Shown here piece by piece: positions 7,968 to 16,031 of a stretch of DNA of 64,000 nt. Position 1 is the stretch's first letter. Each line of letters begins with the position of its first letter. The notes under the pieces were generated by a model. The model worked only from the letters and a program-made list of their open reading frames with translations. It was not told where the DNA came from and searched no databases. Made by a program: the position numbers and the translations under genes. Source of the stretch: JAUVRX01 sp049664225 (GTDB taxonomy: Bacteria; Acidobacteriota; Thermoanaerobaculia; Multivoradales; JAHEKO01); NCBI GenBank assembly GCA_049664225.1, contig JBATEX010000141.1, positions 1 to 64,000 of the forward strand, given 5' to 3'.

Positions 7968-9527
7968 GTGAGCGTAGAAGGACACGCCCGAGAACAATGG
8001 GGCACACGAATCGGCCTGGTCCTGGCCATGGCGGGCAACGCCGTGGGGCTGGGAAACTTTCTGCGTTTCCCGGTGCAGGCAGCCCAGAACGGCGGCGGGA
8101 CTTTCATGATCCCGTACTTCATTTCCTTCCTACTGCTGGGCATCCCCATGATGTGGATCGAATGGGGAATCGGCCGCTACGGCGGTACTCACGGACACGG
8201 GTCGGTACCCGGCATGTTCGATTTGTTGACCGATCGCAAGAAGCCCTGGGCCAAGTACCTAGGCATCCTGGGTGTAGTCATGCCTCTGGTGGTCTTCATT
8301 TACTACACCTATGTCGTGTCGTGGATGATGGGCTTCAGCTTCTTCAGCCTCACCGGCGACTTCTTCGGTCTCGACACCGTCGATGACATGCGCAACTACC
8401 TCTACTCCTACCAGAACATCTTCGAATCCTCCTCGCATGGAGGTTGGGTTGCGCTGCTCTTCTTTCTGATCACCATCAGCTTTCTGGGCTGGGTCCTGTC
8501 TCGGGGCATCAGCGCGGGGATCGAGAAGCTGGCGCTGATCGGCATGCCGATTCTCTTCTTGTTCGCATTCCTCCTTCTGGCGCGAGTATTGACGCTGCCC
8601 CCAGTCGAAGCTTCACCCGCTGAAGGCCTGAACTTCATCTGGAATCCCGATTGGAAGAGCCTCGGAAACGCCAAAGTATGGCTCGCCGCAGCGGGCCAGA
8701 TGTTCTTCACTCTTTCGGTCGGTATGGGAAGTATCCAGACCTACGCCTCCTATCTCCGCAAGAAGGACGACGTCGCCCTGACCGGGCTATCCACGGCCTC
8801 GACCAACGAGTTCGCCGAGGTCGTGCTGGGCGGCACCATCGCCATTCCGGCGGCCGTCGTTTTCTTCGGGGTGGCTGGTGCAACGGCGATCGCCAACCGG
8901 GGATCCTACGACCTCGGAATTGTCGCTATGGGGGTCGTTTTCCAGGGGCTTCCAGGACCTCAGATTCTGGGTCAGCTGGCGGCCTTCCTATGGTTCTTTC
9001 TGCTCTTCATCGCCGGCGTGACATCCTGCGTCGCTCTTGCCAGCCCGACGATCGCGTTCCTGCAGGAAGAAATCGGACTGACGCGACGCAACGCCGCCAG
9101 ATCGGTGGCGGGGCTCGGATTGCTCCTCGGCCTGTTTCACGTGGTCTTCTACCAGAAGGGTGTCTTGGACGAGTGGGACTACTGGGCCGGAACCTTCGGC
9201 TTGGTGGTCTTCGCGACGATCGAGATCATCCTCTTTTCCTTCGTCTTTGGTATCGACCGCGGCTGGGACGAGCTGCATGAGGGTGCCGACATCAAGATCC
9301 CCAGGATCTACAAGCCGATCATGAAGTGGGTGACACCGCTGTTTCTCATCACCCTGCTGACCTGGTGGACGGTGACCGAGGCCATTCCGAATGTTCTGAT
9401 GCAAGGGGTGACCGACGCCGGCAACATCCCATACCTCTGGCTCGCACGCATCCTCATGATCGCCCTGGTTGTCGTCGGCGCCATCTTGATTCGGCGGTCG
9501 TGGGTTCACAAGACCACCAACTCGTAG
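7968..9527 (+). CDS. LeuT-type sodium:amino acid symporter (NSS/SNF family)
   Basis: A 519-aa secondary transporter with about twelve helices. The first helix carries GNAVGLGNFLRFPVQA, the unwound substrate/sodium site of the LeuT family, and the following GIPMMWIEWGIGRYGG also matches bacterial NSS transporters closely. It should import a neutral or branched amino acid with Na+. GTG start at 7968 has AGGGAGG 7 bases upstream, an excellent ribosome site. A 38-aa membrane subunit gene follows 36 bases later, the arrangement known for MetP-MetS pairs. Confidence 0.93.
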   Translation: MSVEGHAREQWGTRIGLVLAMAGNAVGLGNFLRFPVQAAQNGGGTFMIPYFISFLLLGIPMMWIEWGIGRYGGTHGHGSVPGMFDLLTDRKKPWAKYLGILGVVMPLVVFIYYTYVVSWMMGFSFFSLTGDFFGLDTVDDMRNYLYSYQNIFESSSHGGWVALLFFLITISFLGWVLSRGISAGIEKLALIGMPILFLFAFLLLARVLTLPPVEASPAEGLNFIWNPDWKSLGNAKVWLAAAGQMFFTLSVGMGSIQTYASYLRKKDDVALTGLSTASTNEFAEVVLGGTIAIPAAVVFFGVAGATAIANRGSYDLGIVAMGVVFQGLPGPQILGQLAAFLWFFLLFIAGVTSCVALASPTIAFLQEEIGLTRRNAARSVAGLGLLLGLFHVVFYQKGVLDEWDYWAGTFGLVVFATIEIILFSFVFGIDRGWDELHEGADIKIPRIYKPIMKWVTPLFLITLLTWWTVTEAIPNVLMQGVTDAGNIPYLWLARILMIALVVVGAILIRRSWVHKTTNS

Positions 9528-9563
9528 CTAGTCGAGCGCGGCCATCTACACTCGGGAGAATCC

Positions 9564-9680
9564 ATGACGCCATTCGCTCTTTTCTTCATGTTGACCAGCA
9601 TGGCAAGCGTGACAGCGCTGGCCGGCTGGTGCCTCTATCGCATTCTCACCACGCCTCCTCCATCGGATGATGGTGATTGA
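9564..9680 (+). CDS. NSS transporter small subunit (MetS-like), 38 aa
   Basis: A short gene too small for usual gene calling: ATG at 9564, GGAGAA ribosome site about 4 bases upstream, TGA at 9680. The protein has one transmembrane helix (FALFFMLTSMASVTALAGW) ending in WCLYRIL and an acidic tail PPPSDDGD. This shape and its place directly after an NSS transporter match the MetS family, small subunits needed by the methionine/alanine importer MetP of Corynebacterium. The functional link is inferred from position and architecture. Confidence 0.7.
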   Translation: MTPFALFFMLTSMASVTALAGWCLYRILTTPPPSDDGD

Positions 9681-9711
9681 CCTTTATCGCCCGAAGAAGG
9701 GATTCTCGACT

Positions 9712-10143
9712 ATGAGCAGAGCTACAACCGGAGCGACATTGCTACTCCTTGCCGTCGCCTTCCTCGGCGGATGCGGAGGAACCGAAAAGCAAGAGGCCTC
9801 CGTTCCACCCAAGTCCTATGCGATGCGAGGCATGGTTCGTCAGATCTCGGAGCCCGACGTGGAAGAGCGCCAGATCTGGATCCATCACGAAGCCATTGAC
9901 GACTTCGTGGACATCCGCGGCGACACCGTGCCCATGGATGCCATGACCATGCCCTTCAACCTCGCCGAATCTGTAGACCTGACGGGCGTCGAGCCCGGGG
10001 ACAAGGTGAGCTTTCGCCTCGACGTCGACTGGAGCGCCGGCGTACCGGCGCGCATCGGCCATCTGGAATCTCTGCCGGTCGAGACCCAACTCAGCTTCGA
10101 AGAAAAGTCCACCGAAGAGCCAGCTGAGCACGGCGACCACTGA
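9712..10143 (+). CDS. CusF-like copper-binding lipoprotein
   Basis: A 143-aa exported protein. The N terminus is a lipoprotein signal (ALLLLAVAFLGGCGG-type lipobox), followed by a small beta-barrel domain with GMVRQISEP, HHEAIDDF and MDAMTMPFNL, then GDKVSFRLDVDW. The His and the Met-x-x-Met-x-Met pattern correspond to the Cu(I)/Ag(I) site of CusF/CopX-type periplasmic copper chaperones, and the tail ends in HGDH. The ATG at 9712 is chosen because it begins the signal peptide; the open frame reaches 9667, overlapping the small subunit gene. No cation efflux genes are adjacent. Confidence 0.75.
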   Translation: MSRATTGATLLLLAVAFLGGCGGTEKQEASVPPKSYAMRGMVRQISEPDVEERQIWIHHEAIDDFVDIRGDTVPMDAMTMPFNLAESVDLTGVEPGDKVSFRLDVDWSAGVPARIGHLESLPVETQLSFEEKSTEEPAEHGDH

Positions 10144-10183
10144 CCGCATCTGCCAGTCGCCAATCTAGCTCCTGACTCAGGTT

Positions 10184-10855
10184 TCAACCCGACCCAGCCA
10201 AGTTGGCCAGGAACCCCTGACAACGCAACCTGAACTCCTCGGTCCACTCGTGGCCGCCAGAAAAGCGGACCACCTGCGCTTCACACCCCAGGTTGGTCAA
10301 TAGCTGCAGGTCGGCTTCGACCTTGTCTTCGCCATACCACTGGTCCGCCAGGCCTCGGCCAATCATCACCCGCGGGCTGGACGCCAGGCCTCGATCAGCC
10401 AGATCGGGAGGAACGTCGCCTCCTAGAGCGATGACCCCTTGGCAGTTTTGGTCTATACCCGCCGCCGCGCGGTAGGCCATGGCGGTTCCTTGAGAGAAAC
10501 CGACGTAGACGAGCGGTCCAGCAGCTTCGCTGGAGCCGAAGACCCGTCCGACGACCTCGCCGACGAAGGCGATGTTGTCCGCTATGGCGAGATCCCTGTC
10601 CTGCCGAGTCATCCAGCTGGCCACCACCTCACGGGATCGCGAGTCGTAGAACCGATGGAGTCCCTGCACCGAGACGACTGTCCAGGCGTCGATACTCGGA
10701 ATGGCGTCGACCTCCTCCAGCATCCCCAAAGCACTCATGCCGTAGCCATGAAACGCCACCACCAGACCGCGAGAGTCCTGGCCGCCATCACGCAGGAGGT
10801 AGCGGCCGTGCACGCGAGCTGGCAATACTTCGACAACGACGTCTCTATCCGGCAT
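10184..10855 (-). CDS. alpha/beta hydrolase, phospholipase/carboxylesterase type
   Basis: A 223-aa serine hydrolase. Visible motifs are AFHGYGMSA (oxyanion loop), VGFSQGTAMAY (nucleophile elbow GFSQG), GRGLADQWYGED (acid) and GGHEWTEEF (His), the order of the small phospholipase/carboxylesterase family. No signal peptide. Its start overlaps the end of trpA by 11 bases, so it is the last gene of the trp train and likely translated by coupling. Its role in that operon is unknown; it may simply be a passenger. Confidence 0.8.
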   Translation of the reverse strand: MPDRDVVVEVLPARVHGRYLLRDGGQDSRGLVVAFHGYGMSALGMLEEVDAIPSIDAWTVVSVQGLHRFYDSRSREVVASWMTRQDRDLAIADNIAFVGEVVGRVFGSSEAAGPLVYVGFSQGTAMAYRAAAGIDQNCQGVIALGGDVPPDLADRGLASSPRVMIGRGLADQWYGEDKVEADLQLLTNLGCEAQVVRFSGGHEWTEEFRLRCQGFLANLAGSG

Positions 10856-11678
10856 CCGGGCCCTTGCGGCGACGTCGGGAACGGTACAAGGGAGCCCTCA
10901 ACCGCTCGACCTCTTCTGCCAGAAGCTCTGGGAGATCGTCCCTGCCGCGATTCTCCTCCACGAGGCGAACCAGGGCGCTGCCAACGACGACTCCGTCCGC
11001 CACCTTGCCGACGGCAGCAACCTGCTCCGGAGATGAAATCCCGAAGCCAACCGCCAAGGGCAGATCCAGCTTTCGTCGAATCTTCTTCACCTCTCGCTGG
11101 AGCTCACTGGTGAGGTCCTTCTGGACGCCGGTCACACCGGTGCGCGACACATAGTAGACAAAGCCAGAAGAGGCCTCTGCTACGATCTTGACTCGCTCGG
11201 GCGTACTGGTTGGTGACAGTAGATAAATCGAGTCGACGCCTGCCGCGGCGCAGAATTCCCGGAACCCATCGTCCTCCTCGTCGGGAGGCAGGTCGACACA
11301 CAAAACGCCGTCGACACCCGAGATCGCGGCCTGCTCGGCGACGGTTTGAAGACCGTGCGCCAACAGCGGGTTGAAGTACGAGAACAAGACAATCGGAGTT
11401 TCGATTCGAGTCCGGACCCGGGCGATCATCTCCAGGATCCCAGGTAGTGTAGTCCCGGCTTCCAAAGCACGAACCGCTGCCCGTTGATTCACCGGGCCAT
11501 CCGCGATGGGGTCGCTGAACGGCACTCCCACCTCGATCAAGTCGGCTCCGCCCTCTGCCAGGGCTTCGAGAAGCACGGCCGAGGTCTCGAGATCTGGGTC
11601 CCCACCGGTCAGATAGGGAATGAAGGCGGCCCGTTTCTCTTCACGGCAACGGAGAAATGCTGCTCCAATCGTGCTCAT
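10845..11678 (-). CDS. trpA: tryptophan synthase alpha subunit
   Basis: A 277-aa TIM-barrel that cleaves indole-3-glycerol phosphate to indole and glyceraldehyde 3-phosphate and hands indole to TrpB. Hallmarks: FIPYLTGGDPD, EVGVPFSDPIADGP (catalytic Glu and Asp), GVDGVLCVDLPPDE, and VGFGISSPEQV near the phosphate site. Full family length. Its ATG overlaps the trpB stop by four bases (ATGA), indicating translational coupling for the 1:1 complex. Confidence 0.97.
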   Translation of the reverse strand: MSTIGAAFLRCREEKRAAFIPYLTGGDPDLETSAVLLEALAEGGADLIEVGVPFSDPIADGPVNQRAAVRALEAGTTLPGILEMIARVRTRIETPIVLFSYFNPLLAHGLQTVAEQAAISGVDGVLCVDLPPDEEDDGFREFCAAAGVDSIYLLSPTSTPERVKIVAEASSGFVYYVSRTGVTGVQKDLTSELQREVKKIRRKLDLPLAVGFGISSPEQVAAVGKVADGVVVGSALVRLVEENRGRDDLPELLAEEVERLRAPLYRSRRRRKGPDAG

Positions 11679-12952
11679 CGATCGCCTCCCCAGACGACGT
11701 GCTTCCAGGTCTCAGCAGGGTGCCGGTCCGCTCCGGTTTCCTGGCGCTCTGATTCGCTTTTGTCTGCGTCGTAGTCGAGTACCGACTCGACGTCCTTGTC
11801 ACCCCTACCCGAGAGGTTGATGACGACCACTTTCTTGGACGACAGGTGACGAGCGTGCTTGACCGCTTCGGCGATCGCATGCGCCGACTCCAATGCCGGC
11901 AGGATTCCCTCCGTAGCGGCCAGCAGGTGAAAGGCCTCGATGGCTTCCGCGTCGCTGACAGCCGTGTACTCCACTCTCCCCTCATCATGCAACAGCACAT
12001 GCTCTGGCCCGATCGCAGGATAGTCGAGACCGGCGGAGATCGAGTGCGTTGCGGCGATCTGACCATGCCGGTCCTGCAAGACCATCGTCTTCGTTCCGTG
12101 CAGAACTCCAGTCCGACCGCCCCGAAAGCGGGCGGCGTGCTCCCCCAGTTCCTGACCCGAGCCCCCCGCTTCGACCCCGATCAGGCGCGTCCTCGACTCT
12201 TCCAGAAAGGCACTGAACAGACCGATGGAATTGCTACCACCGCCGACGCAGGCCACCGCCAGATGGGGCCAGTCCTGCCCCACCTGTTTGCGCAACTGGC
12301 GGCGCGTCTCCTGACCGATGACTTTGTGGAAGTCGCGGACCATCCGCGGGTAGGGGTCCGGCCCCAAAACCGAGCCGAGAACGTAGTGGGTCGTGCGAAC
12401 GTTCGTGACCCAGTCGCGCAGCGCTTCGTTGATGGCGTCCTTCAGGGTCCGGCTACCGGCGTCCACCTGAACGACCTCGGCCCCGAGCAGTCGCATCCGC
12501 TCGACATTCAGGCGCTGGCGGCGCATGTCCTCTTCACCCATGTAGACAGTGCATGTCTGACCCAGAAGCGCCGCTGCGGTCGCCGTGGCCACCCCATGCT
12601 GACCCGCACCCGTTTCGGCGATGATGCGGACTTTGCCCATTTCTCGAGCCAGCAGCGCCTGACCGATGGCGTTGTTGATCTTGTGCGCACCGGTGTGCAG
12701 CAGGTCCTCCCGCTTGAGGAAGATCCGCACGCCACCCAGGGTGCTGCTCAGCCGCTCGGCAAAATACAGTGGCGTCGGCCGACCTGCGTAGTTCGTCAGC
12801 AGATCCTTCAGGCGACGCTGGAACTTTCGCTGCCTACTCACCCGATCGTAGGAACGCGCCAGTTCATCCAGCGGTGCCATCAGCGTCTCTGGAACGAATC
12901 GTCCGCCGTAGGGCCCGAAGTAGCCTGGTCGTTGATCACTCTTCTTCCGCAT
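11675..12952 (-). CDS. trpB: tryptophan synthase beta subunit
   Basis: A 425-aa PLP enzyme that joins indole and serine to make tryptophan. The N terminus GYFGPYGGRFVPETL is diagnostic, HTGAHKINNAIGQA carries the PLP lysine, ETGAGQHGVATA the substrate loop, and GGGSNSIG the cofactor phosphate site. The C-terminal tail is slightly longer than usual. It overlaps the end of trpF by 17 bases and is coupled to trpA. Confidence 0.97.
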   Translation of the reverse strand: MRKKSDQRPGYFGPYGGRFVPETLMAPLDELARSYDRVSRQRKFQRRLKDLLTNYAGRPTPLYFAERLSSTLGGVRIFLKREDLLHTGAHKINNAIGQALLAREMGKVRIIAETGAGQHGVATATAAALLGQTCTVYMGEEDMRRQRLNVERMRLLGAEVVQVDAGSRTLKDAINEALRDWVTNVRTTHYVLGSVLGPDPYPRMVRDFHKVIGQETRRQLRKQVGQDWPHLAVACVGGGSNSIGLFSAFLEESRTRLIGVEAGGSGQELGEHAARFRGGRTGVLHGTKTMVLQDRHGQIAATHSISAGLDYPAIGPEHVLLHDEGRVEYTAVSDAEAIEAFHLLAATEGILPALESAHAIAEAVKHARHLSSKKVVVINLSGRGDKDVESVLDYDADKSESERQETGADRHPAETWKHVVWGGDR

Positions 12953-13565
12953 CGTGCACCTCGTGAATGAACTGCTTCATCATCTCTGGGTCCTTGACGC
13001 CGGGCTGGGATTCTATTCCTGAACTGACGTCTACGATATCAGCGCCACTCCTGCCGATGGCTTGCCGGACATTGCCGGGGCGTAGGCCACCAGCAACGAT
13101 TACCGGCTTTTCATGGCCTAGACCCGCCACTCTTTCATAGGGCCAGGAGACTCCCGATCCACCCAACAGCGTCGGGTGGTCGCAGTCGAAGAGGTACCCC
13201 CACACGTCGGGATACTCGTGGAGAACGGATACGTCGAAGTTCAAGCCCACTCGCAGTACCTTGATTGCCCTGTCTCCAAACCCGCCGACCAGGCCAGGTC
13301 CCTCGTCACCGTGAAACTGCAGGAGATCGAGTCCCACCTGACTCTCAATCTCGCGCACCTGGCCGACTGGCTGGTTGACGAAGACACCCACCACCTTCGC
13401 CTGTTCCCGGACCTCCTCGGCGATCTGGCGCGCCACCTCCACGCTCAGGGAGCGCGGGCTACCGGGCCAGAAATTCAAGCCCACAAAGGCGGCTCCCAGC
13501 TCGGCAGCTCTCACCGCATCCTGTGTGCGCGTAACGCCGCAGATCTTGATTCGCGTCCGAGCCAT
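12936..13565 (-). CDS. trpF: phosphoribosylanthranilate isomerase
   Basis: A 209-aa single-domain TIM barrel catalysing the Amadori rearrangement of phosphoribosylanthranilate to CdRP. Evidence: KICGVTRTQDA at the N terminus (catalytic Cys), VGLNFWPGSPRS, LLQFHGDE, FDCDHPTLLGGSG with the catalytic Asp, and DVSSGIESQPGVKD phosphate-binding end. It is not fused to trpC, which lies 18 bases upstream. Confidence 0.96.
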   Translation of the reverse strand: MARTRIKICGVTRTQDAVRAAELGAAFVGLNFWPGSPRSLSVEVARQIAEEVREQAKVVGVFVNQPVGQVREIESQVGLDLLQFHGDEGPGLVGGFGDRAIKVLRVGLNFDVSVLHEYPDVWGYLFDCDHPTLLGGSGVSWPYERVAGLGHEKPVIVAGGLRPGNVRQAIGRSGADIVDVSSGIESQPGVKDPEMMKQFIHEVHDAEEE

Positions 13566-13583
13566 GACTCACCTCGGGACTCT

Positions 13584-14375
13584 TCAGAGCCCACCCAACA
13601 ATTCTCTCAGCTTCGCACCCGGGTCGTCGGCCAGCAGGAGCGTTTCACCGACCAGGAAGGCATCGAACCCTGCCGTTGCCAGTCGGCCCATGTCTCCGGC
13701 GGTGGCAATACCGCTCTCGGACACCTTCAGAGCACCTACCGGCAGACTAGCCACCAGTGCCATCGAGTGATCCAGGTCGACCTCGAAGGTCTCGAGGTTG
13801 CGGTTGTTGACGCCGACGATCTCCCACTCCGACTCCGAGAGCTTCTCGACGTCAGCAGCGTTGTGGGTCTCGATCAGAGGTACCAGCCCGAGACTTCGGG
13901 CGTAGGTCACATATGTGGCCAGCTCGGTGACGGAGAACAGGGCTGCTATCAGGAGCACCGCGTCTGCTCCAGCCTGCCGAGCCCAATCCAACTGCACGGG
14001 GTGTACGACGAAGTCCTTGGCGATTGCCGGCAGGCCACTCTGGTGACGACACTCTGTCAACAGCTCATAGCTGCCGAAGAAGAAGTCGGGCTCAACCACA
14101 ACTGACAACGCAGCAGCTCCCTGTTGCGCATAGATCCGAGCCTGCTCCAGTGGATCGATCCGACCCTGCAAAGAGCCCATACGGGGCGACCCCATCTTGA
14201 CCTCGGCGATCAACGAGCGACCGCGGTGAAGTCGCAAGGAATCCAGGAACCCGTTCTCCACCAGGCCTATGCCTTCGGTCGGCACCCCTGCAAGCACTCC
14301 GCTCCCGAAATCGGCCTCGATCTTCAGCCGGCGGTTCTCGACGATCTGACCCAGAATGGCCGCTAGCGGACTCAC
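13584..14375 (-). CDS. trpC: indole-3-glycerol phosphate synthase
   Basis: A 263-aa TIM barrel that converts CdRP to indole-3-glycerol phosphate. Motifs: LIAEVKMGSPRMG (usual EVKKASPS region; catalytic Lys present), EPDFFFGSYELL, AIAKDFVVHPVQL (second Lys), ADAVLLIAAL, VGVNNRNLETFEVD and VSESGIAT. The usual KxSPS loop reads KMGSPRMG, a mild variant. The start overlaps the trpD stop by four bases. Confidence 0.95.
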   Translation of the reverse strand: MSPLAAILGQIVENRRLKIEADFGSGVLAGVPTEGIGLVENGFLDSLRLHRGRSLIAEVKMGSPRMGSLQGRIDPLEQARIYAQQGAAALSVVVEPDFFFGSYELLTECRHQSGLPAIAKDFVVHPVQLDWARQAGADAVLLIAALFSVTELATYVTYARSLGLVPLIETHNAADVEKLSESEWEIVGVNNRNLETFEVDLDHSMALVASLPVGALKVSESGIATAGDMGRLATAGFDAFLVGETLLLADDPGAKLRELLGGL

Positions 14376-15418
14376 GCCTGATCATCCCCCGTTCGGGTCG
14401 AGAACTCGCGTAGCTCTTCGAGCTTCGTCAGCCCTTCACCGCGGGTCAGAGTGTCTCTCGCCCTCTCCAGTCCCTCTCGGAGGTCTCCGACCCGCCCCCC
14501 TACGTAGAGAGCCGCCGCCGCGTTCAGGGCGGTGATGTCGGCAAGAGGACCTGGCTCGCCTTGCAGCACGGCTCGCATCATTTTCGCATTGGATTCCGCG
14601 TCACCGCCGGCAAGAGCCGACATCTCGACTCGGGCCAGCCCCAGGGACTCGGGGGTCAACCGGAACGTCTCGACCTTCGGGCCCTTCACCTCGGCAACCA
14701 GGGTAGCGGCTGTGGTCGTCAGCTCATCCAGGCCGTCCTCACCGTGAACGACCAGGGCGTGGTCGCACCCGAGACTGGCCAAGACTTGGGCCATCCGCGG
14801 GACGAGCTCTGCTTCATAGACTCCCAGGACCTGGCGCCGCGCACCGGCTGGATTCGTCAGGGGCCCGAGCAAATTGAAGATCGTCCGAATGCCCAGGCTG
14901 CGACGCACTGGCATCACCTCCCGCATGGCCGGATGAAAGCCGGGAGCGAAGAGAAATGCCAGACCAATCTCGTCGAGGGCCCGACCGGCCTGCACAGGGC
15001 TCATCTCGATCTCGACCCCGAGCGCACCGAAGACATCGGCACTACCCGAGCGGCTCGAGACGGCCCGGTTGCCATGCTTGGCGATGGGCACATCAGCGGC
15101 TGCGGCTACCAGAGCCGCGGCAGTCGAGATGTTGAAGGTCCCCTTGCGGTCGCCACCCGTGCCGCATGTGTCCACCAGCCCCTTCCTCTCACATCGCACA
15201 GGAACAACTCTGCCACGCATGGCGATTGCCGCGCCCGCAATCTCTTCGGCGCTCTCACCCTTGGCGGCCAGGGCGACCAGAAGCCCTGCCTTCAGGGGAT
15301 CGTCGAGCTCGCCGTCCATGATCTGACCGAAGAGTCTTGCGGTCTGATCCCGAGTCAATCCCTGGTCGGCGAGTATGGTTGCCAGTACGGCGGGAGGCTG
15401 CAGCTCGATGTCACTCAT
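14372..15418 (-). CDS. trpD: anthranilate phosphoribosyltransferase
   Basis: A 348-aa enzyme that adds phosphoribose from PRPP to anthranilate. The PRPP and anthranilate sites are clear: DTCGTGGDRKGTFNIST, AKHGNRAVSSRSGSADV and FLFAPGFHPAMREVMPVRR, followed by RTIFNLLGPLTNPAG. Its ATG shares a base with the trpG stop, so the gene is tightly coupled. It is not fused to trpG as in enteric bacteria. Confidence 0.97.
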   Translation of the reverse strand: MSDIELQPPAVLATILADQGLTRDQTARLFGQIMDGELDDPLKAGLLVALAAKGESAEEIAGAAIAMRGRVVPVRCERKGLVDTCGTGGDRKGTFNISTAAALVAAAADVPIAKHGNRAVSSRSGSADVFGALGVEIEMSPVQAGRALDEIGLAFLFAPGFHPAMREVMPVRRSLGIRTIFNLLGPLTNPAGARRQVLGVYEAELVPRMAQVLASLGCDHALVVHGEDGLDELTTTAATLVAEVKGPKVETFRLTPESLGLARVEMSALAGGDAESNAKMMRAVLQGEPGPLADITALNAAAALYVGGRVGDLREGLERARDTLTRGEGLTKLEELREFSTRTGDDQA

Positions 15419-16011
15419 CAGGGGGCTGCCGGGCTTTCATGACTCTCACAAAGGTCCAGGAAATTCGCCACCAGTCGAGGACCGCTGGTCGTCAAGATGG
15501 ACTCCGGGTGGAATTGGACTCCCCAGTACGGCCGTTCGCGATGACGCATGCCCATTAGGGTCTTCTCGTCTGTACTCCAGGCCAGCGGTTCCAACTCGGC
15601 CGGCAATCCCGTTTCGACGACCTCCAGGCTGTGATAGCGCATCGCTTCAAACGGATTGGGCAGCCCAGAGAAAATTCCCCTGTCGAGGTGGTGGATCTGC
15701 GAAGTCTTGCCGTGCATCAGCTTTGGTGCCCGCTCCACTCTTCCGCCGAAGGCCGCCCCCAAGACCTGATGCCCGAGACAGACTCCGAGTATCGGCACAG
15801 TTGGGCGGAGCTCGATCAGATCGAGGCAGACTCCTGCCTCTTCAGGGCGCCCCGGCCCCGGCGAAAGAATGATCCCACTTGGGCACCGGCGCAGCATTTC
15901 GGCGGCGCTCTCCGCATCGTTGCGCAGCACCGTCACCTCGATCTCCCGGCTCCAAAGTAGCTGGACCAGGTTGTAGGTGAAGGAGTCGTAGTTGTCGACA
16001 ACGAGAATCAT
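15418..16011 (-). CDS. trpG: anthranilate synthase glutamine amidotransferase subunit
   Basis: A 197-aa class I glutamine amidotransferase that supplies ammonia to TrpE (and possibly to PabB, since no separate pabA is visible). MILVVDNYDSFTYNL starts the domain; LSPGPGRPEEAG, GVCLGHQVLG with the nucleophile Cys and QFHPES with the catalytic His are intact. The ATG at 16011 begins the conserved domain; an alternative GTG at 16035 overlaps the trpE stop as GTGA and would add 8 residues. Confidence 0.95.
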   Translation of the reverse strand: MILVVDNYDSFTYNLVQLLWSREIEVTVLRNDAESAAEMLRRCPSGIILSPGPGRPEEAGVCLDLIELRPTVPILGVCLGHQVLGAAFGGRVERAPKLMHGKTSQIHHLDRGIFSGLPNPFEAMRYHSLEVVETGLPAELEPLAWSTDEKTLMGMRHRERPYWGVQFHPESILTTSGPRLVANFLDLCESHESPAAP

Positions 16012-16031
16012 GCAGTAGCCCGTCCTGGCGC

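Noticed and set aside
11846..12970. 374-aa plus-strand frame opposite trpB
   Set aside because: Antisense to an unmistakable trpB; composition typical of a shadow.
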